NCBI GenBank assembly: GCA_964393605.1
Contig: CAYMUL010000003.1
Coordinates: forward strand, 124,001-188,000
Direction of reading: 5' to 3'
Length of the DNA stretch: 64,000 nt
Source: CAYMUL01 sp964393605
GTDB taxonomy: Bacteria > Bacteroidota > Ignavibacteria > Ignavibacteriales > Ignavibacteriaceae
In this document: positions 33,244 through 42,137 of the stretch, piece after piece
Numbering within the stretch: position 1 is the first letter of the stretch
Layout of the letters: each line of letters opens with the position of its first letter
Made by a program: the position numbers and the translations under genes
Notes under the pieces: model-generated
What the model saw: only the letters and a program-made list of their open reading frames with translations
The model's database searches: none
Told to the model about the DNA's origin: nothing

Positions 33244-35643
33244 ATGAATTATAACTTTACAATTCTCACCCAAAGAATTTTCATTCTACTCTTGTTTCTC
33301 TTTCTATCCCCGACATTATTGTCTCAAGTAAGTAACACAATTTCCAATATCAAGTTCGATGATTCCAAAGAAAGTGAAGATTTGAACTTCTTCATTTCAT
33401 TTTACCAACCCTCTTCAATATCAAGCGCGTCATTAGTCTATAGAGTTTTTGGAGAAGGTGAATTTCAAGAATTAGAACTGACATTTGAAGCTCAGCAAGC
33501 GGTTGGCACTATACCGGGTGCCGATGTAAAACCACCAAGTTTGGAATATTATGTTGTTGTAGAAATGAAATCAGGGCAGAAGGATGTATATCCTGTTGGC
33601 GCAGATGAAGGGGCAACGCCGGCACAATTGACAGTCGCTCCAATTTCAGAAAAAGATCAAGAAGTTATTTTTCTAACTCCGGAAAAGAATACACCGGTTT
33701 CAATCGATGAATTTTTTATTTCACTTTCGTTTGTAAGAGCCTCAACCGAGGTTGACATTCCCGCTACAAAAATTTATTTGAATGATGTTGATATTAGCGA
33801 TAAAGCACTCATTGCAGAAGATTTAATTTTAATCTCTCCTGAAAATTTTGATATTAAATTTAAACCCGGTTATTATACGCTTCGTGTTGAACTTTATGAT
33901 AAAAATAAAAATCTCTACCACAAACGTTCAAACTCTTTTCCATTAATTTCTGCTTCGCAGGCAGAAGCAATGCGCGATCAGGTAACTTATGGATTATCTG
34001 TTTTGGGTGAAGTACGAAATGAAAATATTAGCAACGTTTCTACAGGTTATAACAATATCGATATTAACGGAAATGCTGCATATCAAAACTTTAGTTTGAC
34101 CGGCAGAATTTATACAACCTCAGAAGAAACATCCACTTCACAGCCATACAATCGTTATTCGGTTTCGCTGATGCATGATTATTTTATTTTGAGAGCAGGA
34201 GATTTCTTCCCGCGCCTACCAAATCTGATAATGAGCGGTAAAAGAATGAGAGGTTATTCTGCGCGATTGACATTCGGGGCTGTTAATTTACACCTCGCCG
34301 CCGGTGAAATTACTCGCGGTATTGAAGGTTCAGCAATTTCTTTTCATTCCTATAATTATATACCGGCTAATTTAACGGACGTTGTAATCAATGTTGATTC
34401 GTTAAAGTATGGTTCTCCAAAAGCAACGATTAACCGCGGAACATATAAAAGAAATTTAACCGTTGTGCGTCCTTACTTTGGTAAAGGAGAATATTTTCAA
34501 TGGGGCTTTACTTATCTTCATGCAAAAGATGATATGGCAAGTATTGACTTCGGCAGCAAACCGGAAGAAAATTTATTGATAGGTTCGGACATGATTATTG
34601 GAATTGATGAACAGCGCGTTTTATTAACGGCACAAGCGGCAATCAGTATCTTGAATTCCGATATTTCCCCCGGTGTAATTAGCGATGCATTGATTGACTC
34701 ATTGACAAAACCTGGCGGATTATTGGAAAATCAGAGTCCGGCTGATATAAAAAAATATCGCGACCTTGCGAATAAGTTCATCACGGTTAACCAAAATTTA
34801 AAACCTTTGAACATGCAAGAATTTTCTTCTACCGTTGCCGATGTCAACTTCTCTCTAAATTATTTCGGAAATTATCTTAAGCTCAATTATACTTATCGCG
34901 GAAACGACTATAAATCTTTCGGAAATAATTTCGTTCGAACAGACGTTGCGGGTATTAATATTTCCGATCGGTTGCGTTTGCTGGATAATAAATTATTTAT
35001 CGCCGTCGGTTATGAAGATTTAAATGACAATTTGCAAAAAACTAAAAATGCTACAACCCATTTTAAAACTCTCAGCTCTTCTGTCTCTTATTATCCAAGA
35101 ACAGATTTCCCCAACATATCATTGAGCTACAAAAATTATTCAACGGATAATGCCATCCCCGTAAGCGATTCGCTTGCTGTCAACGATCAAACCAATCAAA
35201 TTTCTATGCAAGTTTCTTATAACTTTGATTGGACTTATAAAACAAACACATCACTTTCATTTACAACGTCGGATAGAGTAGATAATTCTTATAGAAAAAA
35301 TGACATTCAAAATTTAGCGATGTTCTTAACAGGCATCACTACATGGACAAACGACTTGAGTTCGAATGTTGCATTAGGGTTGAATCAAACAAAACTATCC
35401 AATGTTGATTACAATTACTTTACGCTTTCAGCCGGTGCAAAGTATGAATACATTAAAGATAAACTCATCTTCAACGGAACGATAAATCCAAGCTTTGGAG
35501 ATTTCGATAGAATTTCTCTCGATGGTAACGCCCAATATTTTGTTTTAGAAAATCTCAGCTTCATGTTGCAACTGAGATACTTGAGCACTCCTGGAGGATT
35601 TAACGACTTCATTTACAGTCTCTCGACAAGATACAGATTGTAA
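33244..35643 (+). CDS. Predicted outer-membrane beta-barrel protein of the FecR/CHASE2 locus
   Basis: An approximately 799-residue exported protein: signal peptide (about 1-28, ending LLSQ), two N-terminal Ig-like segments (about 40-240), then a long region with alternating Tyr/Phe-rich amphipathic strands and many short turns (about 245-799), ending in a strand with terminal RYRL, as outer-membrane barrels do. ATG 33244 is chosen over the upstream TTG 33232 because GAGGAAAG lies at the right distance before the ATG. No known barrel family is recognised. The cyclase starts 10 bp downstream, so these two are an operon. Confidence 0.75.
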   Translation: MNYNFTILTQRIFILLLFLFLSPTLLSQVSNTISNIKFDDSKESEDLNFFISFYQPSSISSASLVYRVFGEGEFQELELTFEAQQAVGTIPGADVKPPSLEYYVVVEMKSGQKDVYPVGADEGATPAQLTVAPISEKDQEVIFLTPEKNTPVSIDEFFISLSFVRASTEVDIPATKIYLNDVDISDKALIAEDLILISPENFDIKFKPGYYTLRVELYDKNKNLYHKRSNSFPLISASQAEAMRDQVTYGLSVLGEVRNENISNVSTGYNNIDINGNAAYQNFSLTGRIYTTSEETSTSQPYNRYSVSLMHDYFILRAGDFFPRLPNLIMSGKRMRGYSARLTFGAVNLHLAAGEITRGIEGSAISFHSYNYIPANLTDVVINVDSLKYGSPKATINRGTYKRNLTVVRPYFGKGEYFQWGFTYLHAKDDMASIDFGSKPEENLLIGSDMIIGIDEQRVLLTAQAAISILNSDISPGVISDALIDSLTKPGGLLENQSPADIKKYRDLANKFITVNQNLKPLNMQEFSSTVADVNFSLNYFGNYLKLNYTYRGNDYKSFGNNFVRTDVAGINISDRLRLLDNKLFIAVGYEDLNDNLQKTKNATTHFKTLSSSVSYYPRTDFPNISLSYKNYSTDNAIPVSDSLAVNDQTNQISMQVSYNFDWTYKTNTSLSFTTSDRVDNSYRKNDIQNLAMFLTGITTWTNDLSSNVALGLNQTKLSNVDYNYFTLSAGAKYEYIKDKLIFNGTINPSFGDFDRISLDGNAQYFVLENLSFMLQLRYLSTPGGFNDFIYSLSTRYRL

Positions 35644-35653
35644 ATCATAACTA

Positions 35654-37855
35654 ATGAACCCGAAGTTAAAAACTTTTTTTATACAATCGGCTATCTGTTT
35701 ATCGATAGCCGGATTGATTATTCTTTTCACACATGAATCATTACTTCCAATCGGACCGCTCCAAGCTTTAAGGCAGCGTCATATAGACGAACGCTTTTTA
35801 GCACGAGGCACAATTGATATCAAAGATAGCGCCGAAGTAATCATTCTTGAAGTCAGTGACAAAACTTTAAACGGAATTCCTTACCCTCATAATTCATGGC
35901 CCTTCCCGAGAGAATATTTTGCAAGAGTAATTAAGAACTTAACTGCCGCCGGTGTTAAAGCTATCGGAATAGACTTTGTTATGGGATCTCCCGATAAATT
36001 TTCTTTAGAGAATGATGAACTCTTATTTCAAACAATTCAGGAAACAAAAAATGTTGTAGTCGCCGGCAAAATTGAAACATCTCCTCTTTTTCTTCAAGCT
36101 GAAGTAAAAAAAGAAAATGAAAATTTCAGTTCTCTCTTTTTCGAGGCGGATAGTTCAGTCGGACTGGTAAATGTTATTGGCGATAACGATGGTGTGCAAC
36201 GAAGATATGTGCCGTTCGTTTATTCAACTACTGTGGAGAGACTTGTCCCATCGTTCGGTTATGCAGTATTGAATAAATATTATAATTACAACTCAACCAA
36301 TACTGCGGAACTCGGCGATAAATATTTTGAAATTGGCGGACGGAAAGTTCCAAAGTTCGATCGAAATTCTATTCTCATAAATTACTATGGTCCCGATGCA
36401 ACTTTTCCGATAATTAATTTTATTGATGTGCTTGATGATGCTGAATTCCAAACTGCGGAAGAAATAGAATTTGGAATCGACATTAATACTTGGGATGATC
36501 CTGACATGGGCTTGCTTTATAGCGGAATGTTTAAAGATAAGATTGTGTTAATGGGTTCACGCGAGCCGGAAGATAAAGATATGTTCCCCGTCTCTATGGC
36601 GCGCGGTGAACGCGAAGGCGATAACTATATGTTCGGGGTTGAAGTACACGCCAACGCAATTCAAAATGTAATTGATGGACAATTTATTTTTCGCCAAACT
36701 AAAACAGAAGAAATTTTAGGAATCATCGCACTAACTTTCTTAGCTTTTTTCATTTCTGCTTTTTTCAAGAAATCGAAAACAAAATTGGGCGGATTAACAG
36801 AAGCAATAAATATTGCAGTTATCGTCGGGCTGGTCATCGGTACGAGGCAACTTTCAATATTTTTATTTAATGAATACAATTTTCTTTTTGCGATGATTAA
36901 CTCGAACCTTGCAATAATTCTCGGTTACATTGGAAGCACAGCATATTCATACATTACCGAGCGCAAGCAAAAAACTATGATTAAAGGAATGTTCAGTCAA
37001 TACGTGAATGCAACAATCGTTGACGATTTAATTTCCGATCCAACAAAAATGCAACTCGGCGGCGAAAGAAGAGAATTGACTGTCTTCTTCAGCGATATTG
37101 CCGGATTCTCTACTTTCTCCGAAACTAAAGAACCTGAAGACCTTGTTTCATTTTTAAACGAATATTTGAGTGAGATGACACGTCTTGTTTTTGAAAATAA
37201 AGGAACACTCGATAAATATATCGGCGATGCTGTGATGGCATTTTGGGGTGCGCCAATTCCGATTCAAAACCATGCGTATCAAGGTTGTTACACTGCAATT
37301 CAAATGCAAAAGCGTTTGGATGAACTTGATGCAAAATGGAAAGCTGAAGGGCAACCCGATATTTTAGTCCGAATGGGAATTAACACCGGCGATATGGTTG
37401 TCGGAAACATGGGAGGTAAAGAAAGATTTGATTACACAGTTATGGGAGATAATGTAAATCTCGGTTCACGCCTTGAAGGCGCTAACAAAGAGTACGGTTC
37501 TAAAATTATGATTGCCGATACAACTTACGAAGCCGTGAAAGATTTTTTCTATACTCGTGAACTCGATTTTCTTGTTGTAAAAGGAAAAACAAAACCGATC
37601 AAAGTTTATGAACTGATTGGACTTAAAACCGATGACATTTCGCAAATTAAATTGGATTGCGTCGGCGAATATCATAAAGCTCTTGAGATGTTTCGTCAAC
37701 AAAATTTCAAAGAAGCAATCGAACAATTTCAAAAATCAATAAACATCGATCCGAATGAATACACTTCAAAGGTTTATATCAAGAGGTGTCATCACTACAT
37801 TGAAGACCCGCCAGCTAAAGATTGGGATGGCGTTTTCTTAATGAAGACAAAGTAA
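35654..37855 (+). CDS. CHASE2-domain class III adenylate cyclase with C-terminal TPR
   Basis: A 733-residue inner-membrane receptor cyclase. TM1 at about 8-28; an extracytoplasmic CHASE2 sensor at about 38-345 (VIILEVSDKTLNGIPYP, WPFPREYFARVI, GVKAIGIDFVM, ILINYYGP); three TM helices at about 350-440; a class III cyclase domain at about 465-660. Metal-binding Asps are in FSDIAGFSTFSE (near 480) and IGDAVMAFWG (near 522), with the Lys of LDKYIGD, and the transition-state Asn/Arg in NVNLGSRLEG (near 600). The residue set favours ATP over GTP. A TPR-like pair (HKALEMFRQQNFKEAIEQF) ends the protein. It should make cAMP in response to a periplasmic cue. Confidence 0.93.
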   Translation: MNPKLKTFFIQSAICLSIAGLIILFTHESLLPIGPLQALRQRHIDERFLARGTIDIKDSAEVIILEVSDKTLNGIPYPHNSWPFPREYFARVIKNLTAAGVKAIGIDFVMGSPDKFSLENDELLFQTIQETKNVVVAGKIETSPLFLQAEVKKENENFSSLFFEADSSVGLVNVIGDNDGVQRRYVPFVYSTTVERLVPSFGYAVLNKYYNYNSTNTAELGDKYFEIGGRKVPKFDRNSILINYYGPDATFPIINFIDVLDDAEFQTAEEIEFGIDINTWDDPDMGLLYSGMFKDKIVLMGSREPEDKDMFPVSMARGEREGDNYMFGVEVHANAIQNVIDGQFIFRQTKTEEILGIIALTFLAFFISAFFKKSKTKLGGLTEAINIAVIVGLVIGTRQLSIFLFNEYNFLFAMINSNLAIILGYIGSTAYSYITERKQKTMIKGMFSQYVNATIVDDLISDPTKMQLGGERRELTVFFSDIAGFSTFSETKEPEDLVSFLNEYLSEMTRLVFENKGTLDKYIGDAVMAFWGAPIPIQNHAYQGCYTAIQMQKRLDELDAKWKAEGQPDILVRMGINTGDMVVGNMGGKERFDYTVMGDNVNLGSRLEGANKEYGSKIMIADTTYEAVKDFFYTRELDFLVVKGKTKPIKVYELIGLKTDDISQIKLDCVGEYHKALEMFRQQNFKEAIEQFQKSINIDPNEYTSKVYIKRCHHYIEDPPAKDWDGVFLMKTK

Positions 37856-37865
37856 TTTTGAGCAA

Positions 37866-37897
37866 AAAAAAAGCCGCACTAATGCGGCTTTTATTTT
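37866..37897. terminator. Bidirectional rho-independent terminator
   Basis: AAGCCGCA (37871-37878) and TGCGGCTT (37883-37890) enclose the loop CTAA. A T-run follows on the plus strand and an A-run precedes it, so it can end both the cyclase transcript and the converging DUF6600 transcript, which lies only 49 bp away. Confidence 0.9.
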
Positions 37898-37904
37898 TTA
37901 TGCA

Positions 37905-39128
37905 CTATCTGTCTTTACGTTTGACAGATTCATTTCTATTTCGAGTTTCAGTTTCGCGTTTGGTTTCGTTGCGATTAACATTCTCTCTTTTCGGAGTTTG
38001 GGAAGTATTATTTCTAACTTCATCTTTTCTGTCATCACGCTTTTCGGATCTAATGTTTGAATTATTGTTATCGTTTCGGTTTTTTTCGCTTCGGTCATCT
38101 TTGCGAGCGTTAACTTTATTTTCATTATAATTGGAACGATCACGAACCGGTGGATTTTCTCGTTCATATTTTTTTGTACGATCATCTTTGTACACATCAT
38201 TTCGATCATCTTTGTAATCATCGCGTCGATCATCTTTGCGAAGATTTCTCTCATCATACTTCGCGGCGTTTCTAAACTCATTCAACTTCTCATCATTACG
38301 TTGTCGCGTAACATCGCGAGAGGAGATGGAAAAATCACGATCGCCTTTGTCATATCTGAAAGAAGAATTATCGCGCGCATCGGTTAATAAATTTCTATCA
38401 TAGTTGATTTCAATTTTATCGCGGTCTCGGGAAATTTCATTCTTTGTTCCTCTTTCGTTGAAAGCGATTTCACGAATTTTAACTCTCGTATTTGATTTCC
38501 GTTCGATTGTCCGAACATCAATTCCGCGATTGATAATTCTCCTTCCTTCGTAAGTATAATCATATCGACTTGTTGTGTTGGTATAAATTCTATAACGAAA
38601 TTTTGAAGGGACATAATAGTTATAGACATACGGATCGCAGAAATGATTTTGTCCGACAAATATCCAATGGCTGTGGTGAACTACATAAGTTCGGGTGAAT
38701 ACAATTCCGAAACCGATTTTGAAATTTGCAAAAGGATGCAAGGGTGCCCAACCGATATAATCATCGTCGTATCTCCATTCCACCCATGAAGGAGCCCAAT
38801 CATAATCGGGAACCCAAACCCAACCGTAGTATTCGTCGAAGTACCATCTGCCGTAGTGATAAACGATAAATCCGAATGGCTCGGAAGAATCCCAATACCA
38901 ACCCCAATCAGTCCATATCCAGCTTCCTTGTGCATAAGGAGACCATGAAGCAAAACCAACAGCAGGTCTCCAAACAACTAATCCGTCATTCATTTCAATC
39001 CACGTTCCGTGATGACGCAATGAATGATAGAAAAAATGGAAATCTGCTCTCACAGTTCTTGCCTCAATTGTACTGCTGAAGAAAATTATCAGCGATGTAA
39101 TTGCGATGAATAAATATTTTGTTTTCAT
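37905..39128 (-). CDS. Exported DUF6600-like protein with long charged disordered tail
   Basis: About 407 residues. Signal peptide (1-23, ending TIEA), then a Trp/Tyr-rich domain (about 35-140) with repeated WVWVPDYDWAPSWVEW, GRWYFDEYYGW and GSWIWTDWGW, the DUF6600 pattern, ending WAPLHPF. From about 225 to the end it is a low-complexity polyampholyte of Asp, Arg, Lys and Asn (KDDRRDDYKDDRND and similar), which should be disordered. ATG 39128 is preferred to TTG 39140 because GAGG sits 6 nt before it. DUF6600 genes are often near FecR genes, as here. Function unknown; cell-surface or wall-associated is likely. Confidence 0.8.
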   Translation of the reverse strand: MKTKYLFIAITSLIIFFSSTIEARTVRADFHFFYHSLRHHGTWIEMNDGLVVWRPAVGFASWSPYAQGSWIWTDWGWYWDSSEPFGFIVYHYGRWYFDEYYGWVWVPDYDWAPSWVEWRYDDDYIGWAPLHPFANFKIGFGIVFTRTYVVHHSHWIFVGQNHFCDPYVYNYYVPSKFRYRIYTNTTSRYDYTYEGRRIINRGIDVRTIERKSNTRVKIREIAFNERGTKNEISRDRDKIEINYDRNLLTDARDNSSFRYDKGDRDFSISSRDVTRQRNDEKLNEFRNAAKYDERNLRKDDRRDDYKDDRNDVYKDDRTKKYERENPPVRDRSNYNENKVNARKDDRSEKNRNDNNNSNIRSEKRDDRKDEVRNNTSQTPKRENVNRNETKRETETRNRNESVKRKDR

Positions 39129-39229
39129 GACGAACCTCAATTTGTTTTGTTTTTAGTTTAGAGATTCAACTTCCATACCAACACTTTTGAGTTTGAAATA
39201 GGTTTATTTTGAGGGGAAAAGATTTTTAT

Positions 39230-39247
39230 TGTTCACAATCGTGAACA
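39230..39247. promoter_or_regulatory. Perfect inverted repeat upstream of the DUF6600 gene, candidate operator
   Basis: TGTTCAC-AATC-GTGAACA: two 7-bp arms with a 4-nt spacer, about 100 bp upstream of ATG 39128. The size and symmetry fit a dimeric regulator site, for example Xre, LacI or GntR type. No regulator gene is adjacent and no second copy was noticed. The site also lies just past the MFS gene end, so it controls only the DUF6600 gene if real. Confidence 0.45.
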
Positions 39248-39289
39248 GAAAAGAATAATAGTGTACAACTTCCTTTCGAAGCGAACTAC

Positions 39290-40528
39290 TTATTCAGATA
39301 TTGGATTCGATAGTTCTGTTTTTACGACAGGGTCTTTAACTGCAAACAGAATAAATAATCCGATGATGAAAAAAACGGCAATAGAAGAAATAGCGTAACG
39401 TTGATTACCGGTTGAGTAACTGACAAGCCCGAAAACGAGCGGTCCTAAAATCGCGGAACTTTTTCCGAAGAAAGAATAGAAACCGAAAAATTCAGTCTTC
39501 TTTTCCGGAGGTGTAAGTTTGGACATTAACGATCGGCTTGTGGATTGTGTCGCTCCCATTGCCGAACCTGCCAATAATCCGACAAAATAAAAACCACCTT
39601 TATCGTTCACGAAATAAGTTATAAAAATTGTCAATAGCCAAATAAAAATTGTAATCACAATTGTATTTTTTTGACCGAATGAATCAGCAACAATTCCAAA
39701 AAGTACGGAACCAAGAATTGCGGTTATCTGCACAGTTAGGAAAAAGAAAAGCAAATCCATCTCCGAAAATCCAAGCGTAGAACTCGCGTAATTCCCGGCG
39801 AAAAAAATTACTGTATTCACTCCTTCGATGTAAAAAAAATACGCGAGAAGAAAGAAAGCAAGATTTTTATAGTTCGGCAAATGCTTCATTGTTGAAATAA
39901 CACGTTTAAATCCGATCTTGATATAAGATTCCGAAGGACGAATATCTTTTCTCGAATCTTCCAGATATATGAAAAGTGGTGCGGCGAAAATCATAAAAAA
40001 AATAGCGGCAAGCGGAAATGATTCTTTTATTAAACCCGCTTGAATAAAGGGGAAAACGATTGCCAGCGTAATTAAAGAACCGAGATAACCCATTGCAAAA
40101 CCATAGCCGGAAACCCGTCCGTAATTTTTTGGAGAAGTAATTTCGGGAAGAAACGCATCGTAAAAAACAAGTCCGGCTTCAAAGCCAATGTTTGCAAGGA
40201 CAAAAACAAAAATTCCCCAAAAGATATCGCCGCTTCCGACAAAGTAGAGTAAGCCGGTATTTATAATGCAGAGAGAAGTAAAGAAGAGAAGAAATCTTTT
40301 TTTGCCCGCGGAAAAATCTGCGATGGCACCGAGAACGGGAGAAATAATTGCAGTTACAAGCATCGCAATACTTGTGGAGATACTCCAATAAAGATCTCCG
40401 ATAGATTCGCCACCAACAACAGTTTTTTTAAAGTACACTGCATAAAGAAAAGTAACAACGATTATCGAGAACGAAGTATTTGCAAAATCGAATAGCGACC
40501 AAATAAAAATCTTCTTTTTATCGCCCAT
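39290..40528 (-). CDS. MFS transporter, UMF1 (Atg22-like) family
   Basis: A 412-residue inner-membrane protein with about 12 helices. Its opening IFIWSLFDFANTSFSIIVVTFLYAVYF and the segment VFVLANIGFEAGLVFYDAFLPEI are typical of the UMF1/vacuole effluxer-like branch of the major facilitator superfamily, as is GSAMGATQSTSRSLMSKLTPPEKKTEFFGFYSF in the second half. Substrate unknown; members are thought to export amino acids. ATG 40528 overlaps the nusB stop (TGATG), though a TTG lies one codon earlier. Confidence 0.88.
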   Translation of the reverse strand: MGDKKKIFIWSLFDFANTSFSIIVVTFLYAVYFKKTVVGGESIGDLYWSISTSIAMLVTAIISPVLGAIADFSAGKKRFLLFFTSLCIINTGLLYFVGSGDIFWGIFVFVLANIGFEAGLVFYDAFLPEITSPKNYGRVSGYGFAMGYLGSLITLAIVFPFIQAGLIKESFPLAAIFFMIFAAPLFIYLEDSRKDIRPSESYIKIGFKRVISTMKHLPNYKNLAFFLLAYFFYIEGVNTVIFFAGNYASSTLGFSEMDLLFFFLTVQITAILGSVLFGIVADSFGQKNTIVITIFIWLLTIFITYFVNDKGGFYFVGLLAGSAMGATQSTSRSLMSKLTPPEKKTEFFGFYSFFGKSSAILGPLVFGLVSYSTGNQRYAISSIAVFFIIGLFILFAVKDPVVKTELSNPISE

Positions 40529-41001
40529 CAACTATCCGAAGAAGTTTTTTCATTCATCAAACCTCTCCCCTCTTTCTTCAACTCGCCGCTCTTCTTCAAG
40601 TCTGCAAGAACTTTGTCGAGAATTCCGTTGATGAATTTACTACTTGAGCTTGTGCTAAAAATTTTTGCAATCTCGATAGCTTCATTGATAGTAACTTTTG
40701 GAGGGATGTCGGGGAAGAAATTCAATTCGCACATTCCCATACGCAAAATTATTTTATCGATTAAGCCGATACGGTCTAATTCCCAATTATCGGCTCGTCG
40801 TGCAATTTCTTCATCGAAAGTTTTTTTATTTGCGAGTACTTTCATGACCAAATCTCTTCCAAAATCTTTGAGAGAATCTGCTTCAACGTCGGAAAAAACT
40901 CCATCGATTAAAGACTCTAATCCATCGGAATTCAATTCGTATGCGTAAAGTATTTGAAGAGATTTTTTTCTGACCTCGCGGCGTGGTGAATGTTTTTTCA
41001 T
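40528..41001 (-). CDS. nusB: Transcription antitermination factor NusB
   Basis: A 157-residue all-helical protein binding boxA RNA with NusE (S10) in rRNA antitermination. Family marks: an N-terminal RREVRKKSLQILYAYELN, a middle RRADNWELDRIGLIDKIILRMGMCELNFFPDIPPKVTINEAIEIAKIF, and SSKFINGILDKVL near the end. The C-terminal 25 residues are an extra Lys/Glu/Ser-rich tail. It starts 5 bp after the dehydrogenase gene ends, in a run of co-directional genes. Confidence 0.95.
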   Translation of the reverse strand: MKKHSPRREVRKKSLQILYAYELNSDGLESLIDGVFSDVEADSLKDFGRDLVMKVLANKKTFDEEIARRADNWELDRIGLIDKIILRMGMCELNFFPDIPPKVTINEAIEIAKIFSTSSSSKFINGILDKVLADLKKSGELKKEGRGLMNEKTSSDS

Positions 41002-41006
41002 TTTAT

Positions 41007-42119
41007 TTATCTTTTGTAAAGGTGAGAGAACCGTCCCGAAAAATTTGAAGAACCGGAATACATGTTACCAATCCTTCCAACTTCTTTCATTCTTTTTTCT
41101 GCAAGTTTTGCCGAAGCCTGATGAACGAGAATATTTTCTTGTTTGGAAATTGCGAAGACTTGTTTAATTGCATCATAAATACCTTCCGCATGTTTTAATG
41201 CGCGTTCGCGGCTGTAGCCCTCAAGTTCATGCGCAACGTTAATTAATCCACCGGCATTAATTACATAGTCAGGCGCGTAGATTATTCCTTTCTCTTGCAA
41301 TTTCTTTCCGTGAATTTCTTCAACTTCCATTTGGTTATTTGCACCGCCTGCAATGATCTTCACTTTTAACTTGTCGATTGTCTTATCATTAATAATAGCC
41401 CCGAGCGCATTCGGAGAAAAAATATCGGCTTCAATGTCAAAAACTTCTTCCGGTTTAATGACTGTAACTTTCATCTTTTCGGTGATTGCTTTGATTCTTT
41501 CTTGATCAATGTCGGTGATAAAAATATTCGCGCCCTCATCGAATATGTGCTGAGTTAAAGCCGAAGCAACTTTTCCGGCACCCTGCACAACAATCTTTTT
41601 TCCCTTGAGTGAATCGTTTCCCCAACATTCATTCGCGCAAGCTTTCATGCCGACATAAACACCATAACCTGTAACCGGAGAAGGGTCGCCGGAGCCGCCA
41701 AGAGAAACCGGAATTCCCGTTACATATTTTGTTTCCATTCTCACCCACTCCATGTCCTTCACCGAAGTTCCAACGTCTTCTGCAGTGATATATTTTCCGG
41801 CAAGTGAATCGACAAATCTTCCAAAAGATCTGAAAAGGATTTCATTTTTGTCCGTGTGCGAATCGCCAATGATAACAGCTTTACCGCCGCCAAGATTCAA
41901 ACCCGCAACTGCGGCTTTGTAAGTCATGCCTCGTGAAAGTCGCAGAACATCACGCAATGCATCCTCTTCGGAATTATATTTCCACATTCTTGTTCCGCCG
42001 AGTGCCGGTCCAAGTATTGTATTATGAATTGCAACAATAGCTTTCAGTCCTGATTGTTCGTCATTACAGAAGACAACTTGTTCATGACCTAAATTTTTTA
42101 CCATTTCAAAGACAGACAT
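41007..42119 (-). CDS. Leucine/valine-type amino acid dehydrogenase (Glu/Leu/Phe/Val family)
   Basis: A 370-residue NAD-dependent dehydrogenase that interconverts branched-chain amino acids and 2-oxo acids. The substrate part (about 1-150) shows ILGPALGGTRMWKY, AVAGLNLGGGKAVIIGD (catalytic Lys in GGGKAV near residue 80) and TAEDVGTSVKDMEW (Asp near 114). The Rossmann part has KIVVQGAGKVASALTQ (near 175). Length and order match leucine dehydrogenase (Ldh/BcdH) closely; Val or Phe as the preferred substrate cannot be excluded. Upstream of nusB and probably co-transcribed with it. Confidence 0.9.
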   Translation of the reverse strand: MSVFEMVKNLGHEQVVFCNDEQSGLKAIVAIHNTILGPALGGTRMWKYNSEEDALRDVLRLSRGMTYKAAVAGLNLGGGKAVIIGDSHTDKNEILFRSFGRFVDSLAGKYITAEDVGTSVKDMEWVRMETKYVTGIPVSLGGSGDPSPVTGYGVYVGMKACANECWGNDSLKGKKIVVQGAGKVASALTQHIFDEGANIFITDIDQERIKAITEKMKVTVIKPEEVFDIEADIFSPNALGAIINDKTIDKLKVKIIAGGANNQMEVEEIHGKKLQEKGIIYAPDYVINAGGLINVAHELEGYSRERALKHAEGIYDAIKQVFAISKQENILVHQASAKLAEKRMKEVGRIGNMYSGSSNFSGRFSHLYKR

Positions 42120-42137
42120 TCGATTTCCTTTCTAATG

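Noticed and set aside
37822..38281. Frames in both directions over the DUF6600 tail (Met/Lys-rich and Phe/Leu-rich)
   Set aside because: They are shadow frames of the low-complexity Asp/Arg/Lys tail and not independent genes.
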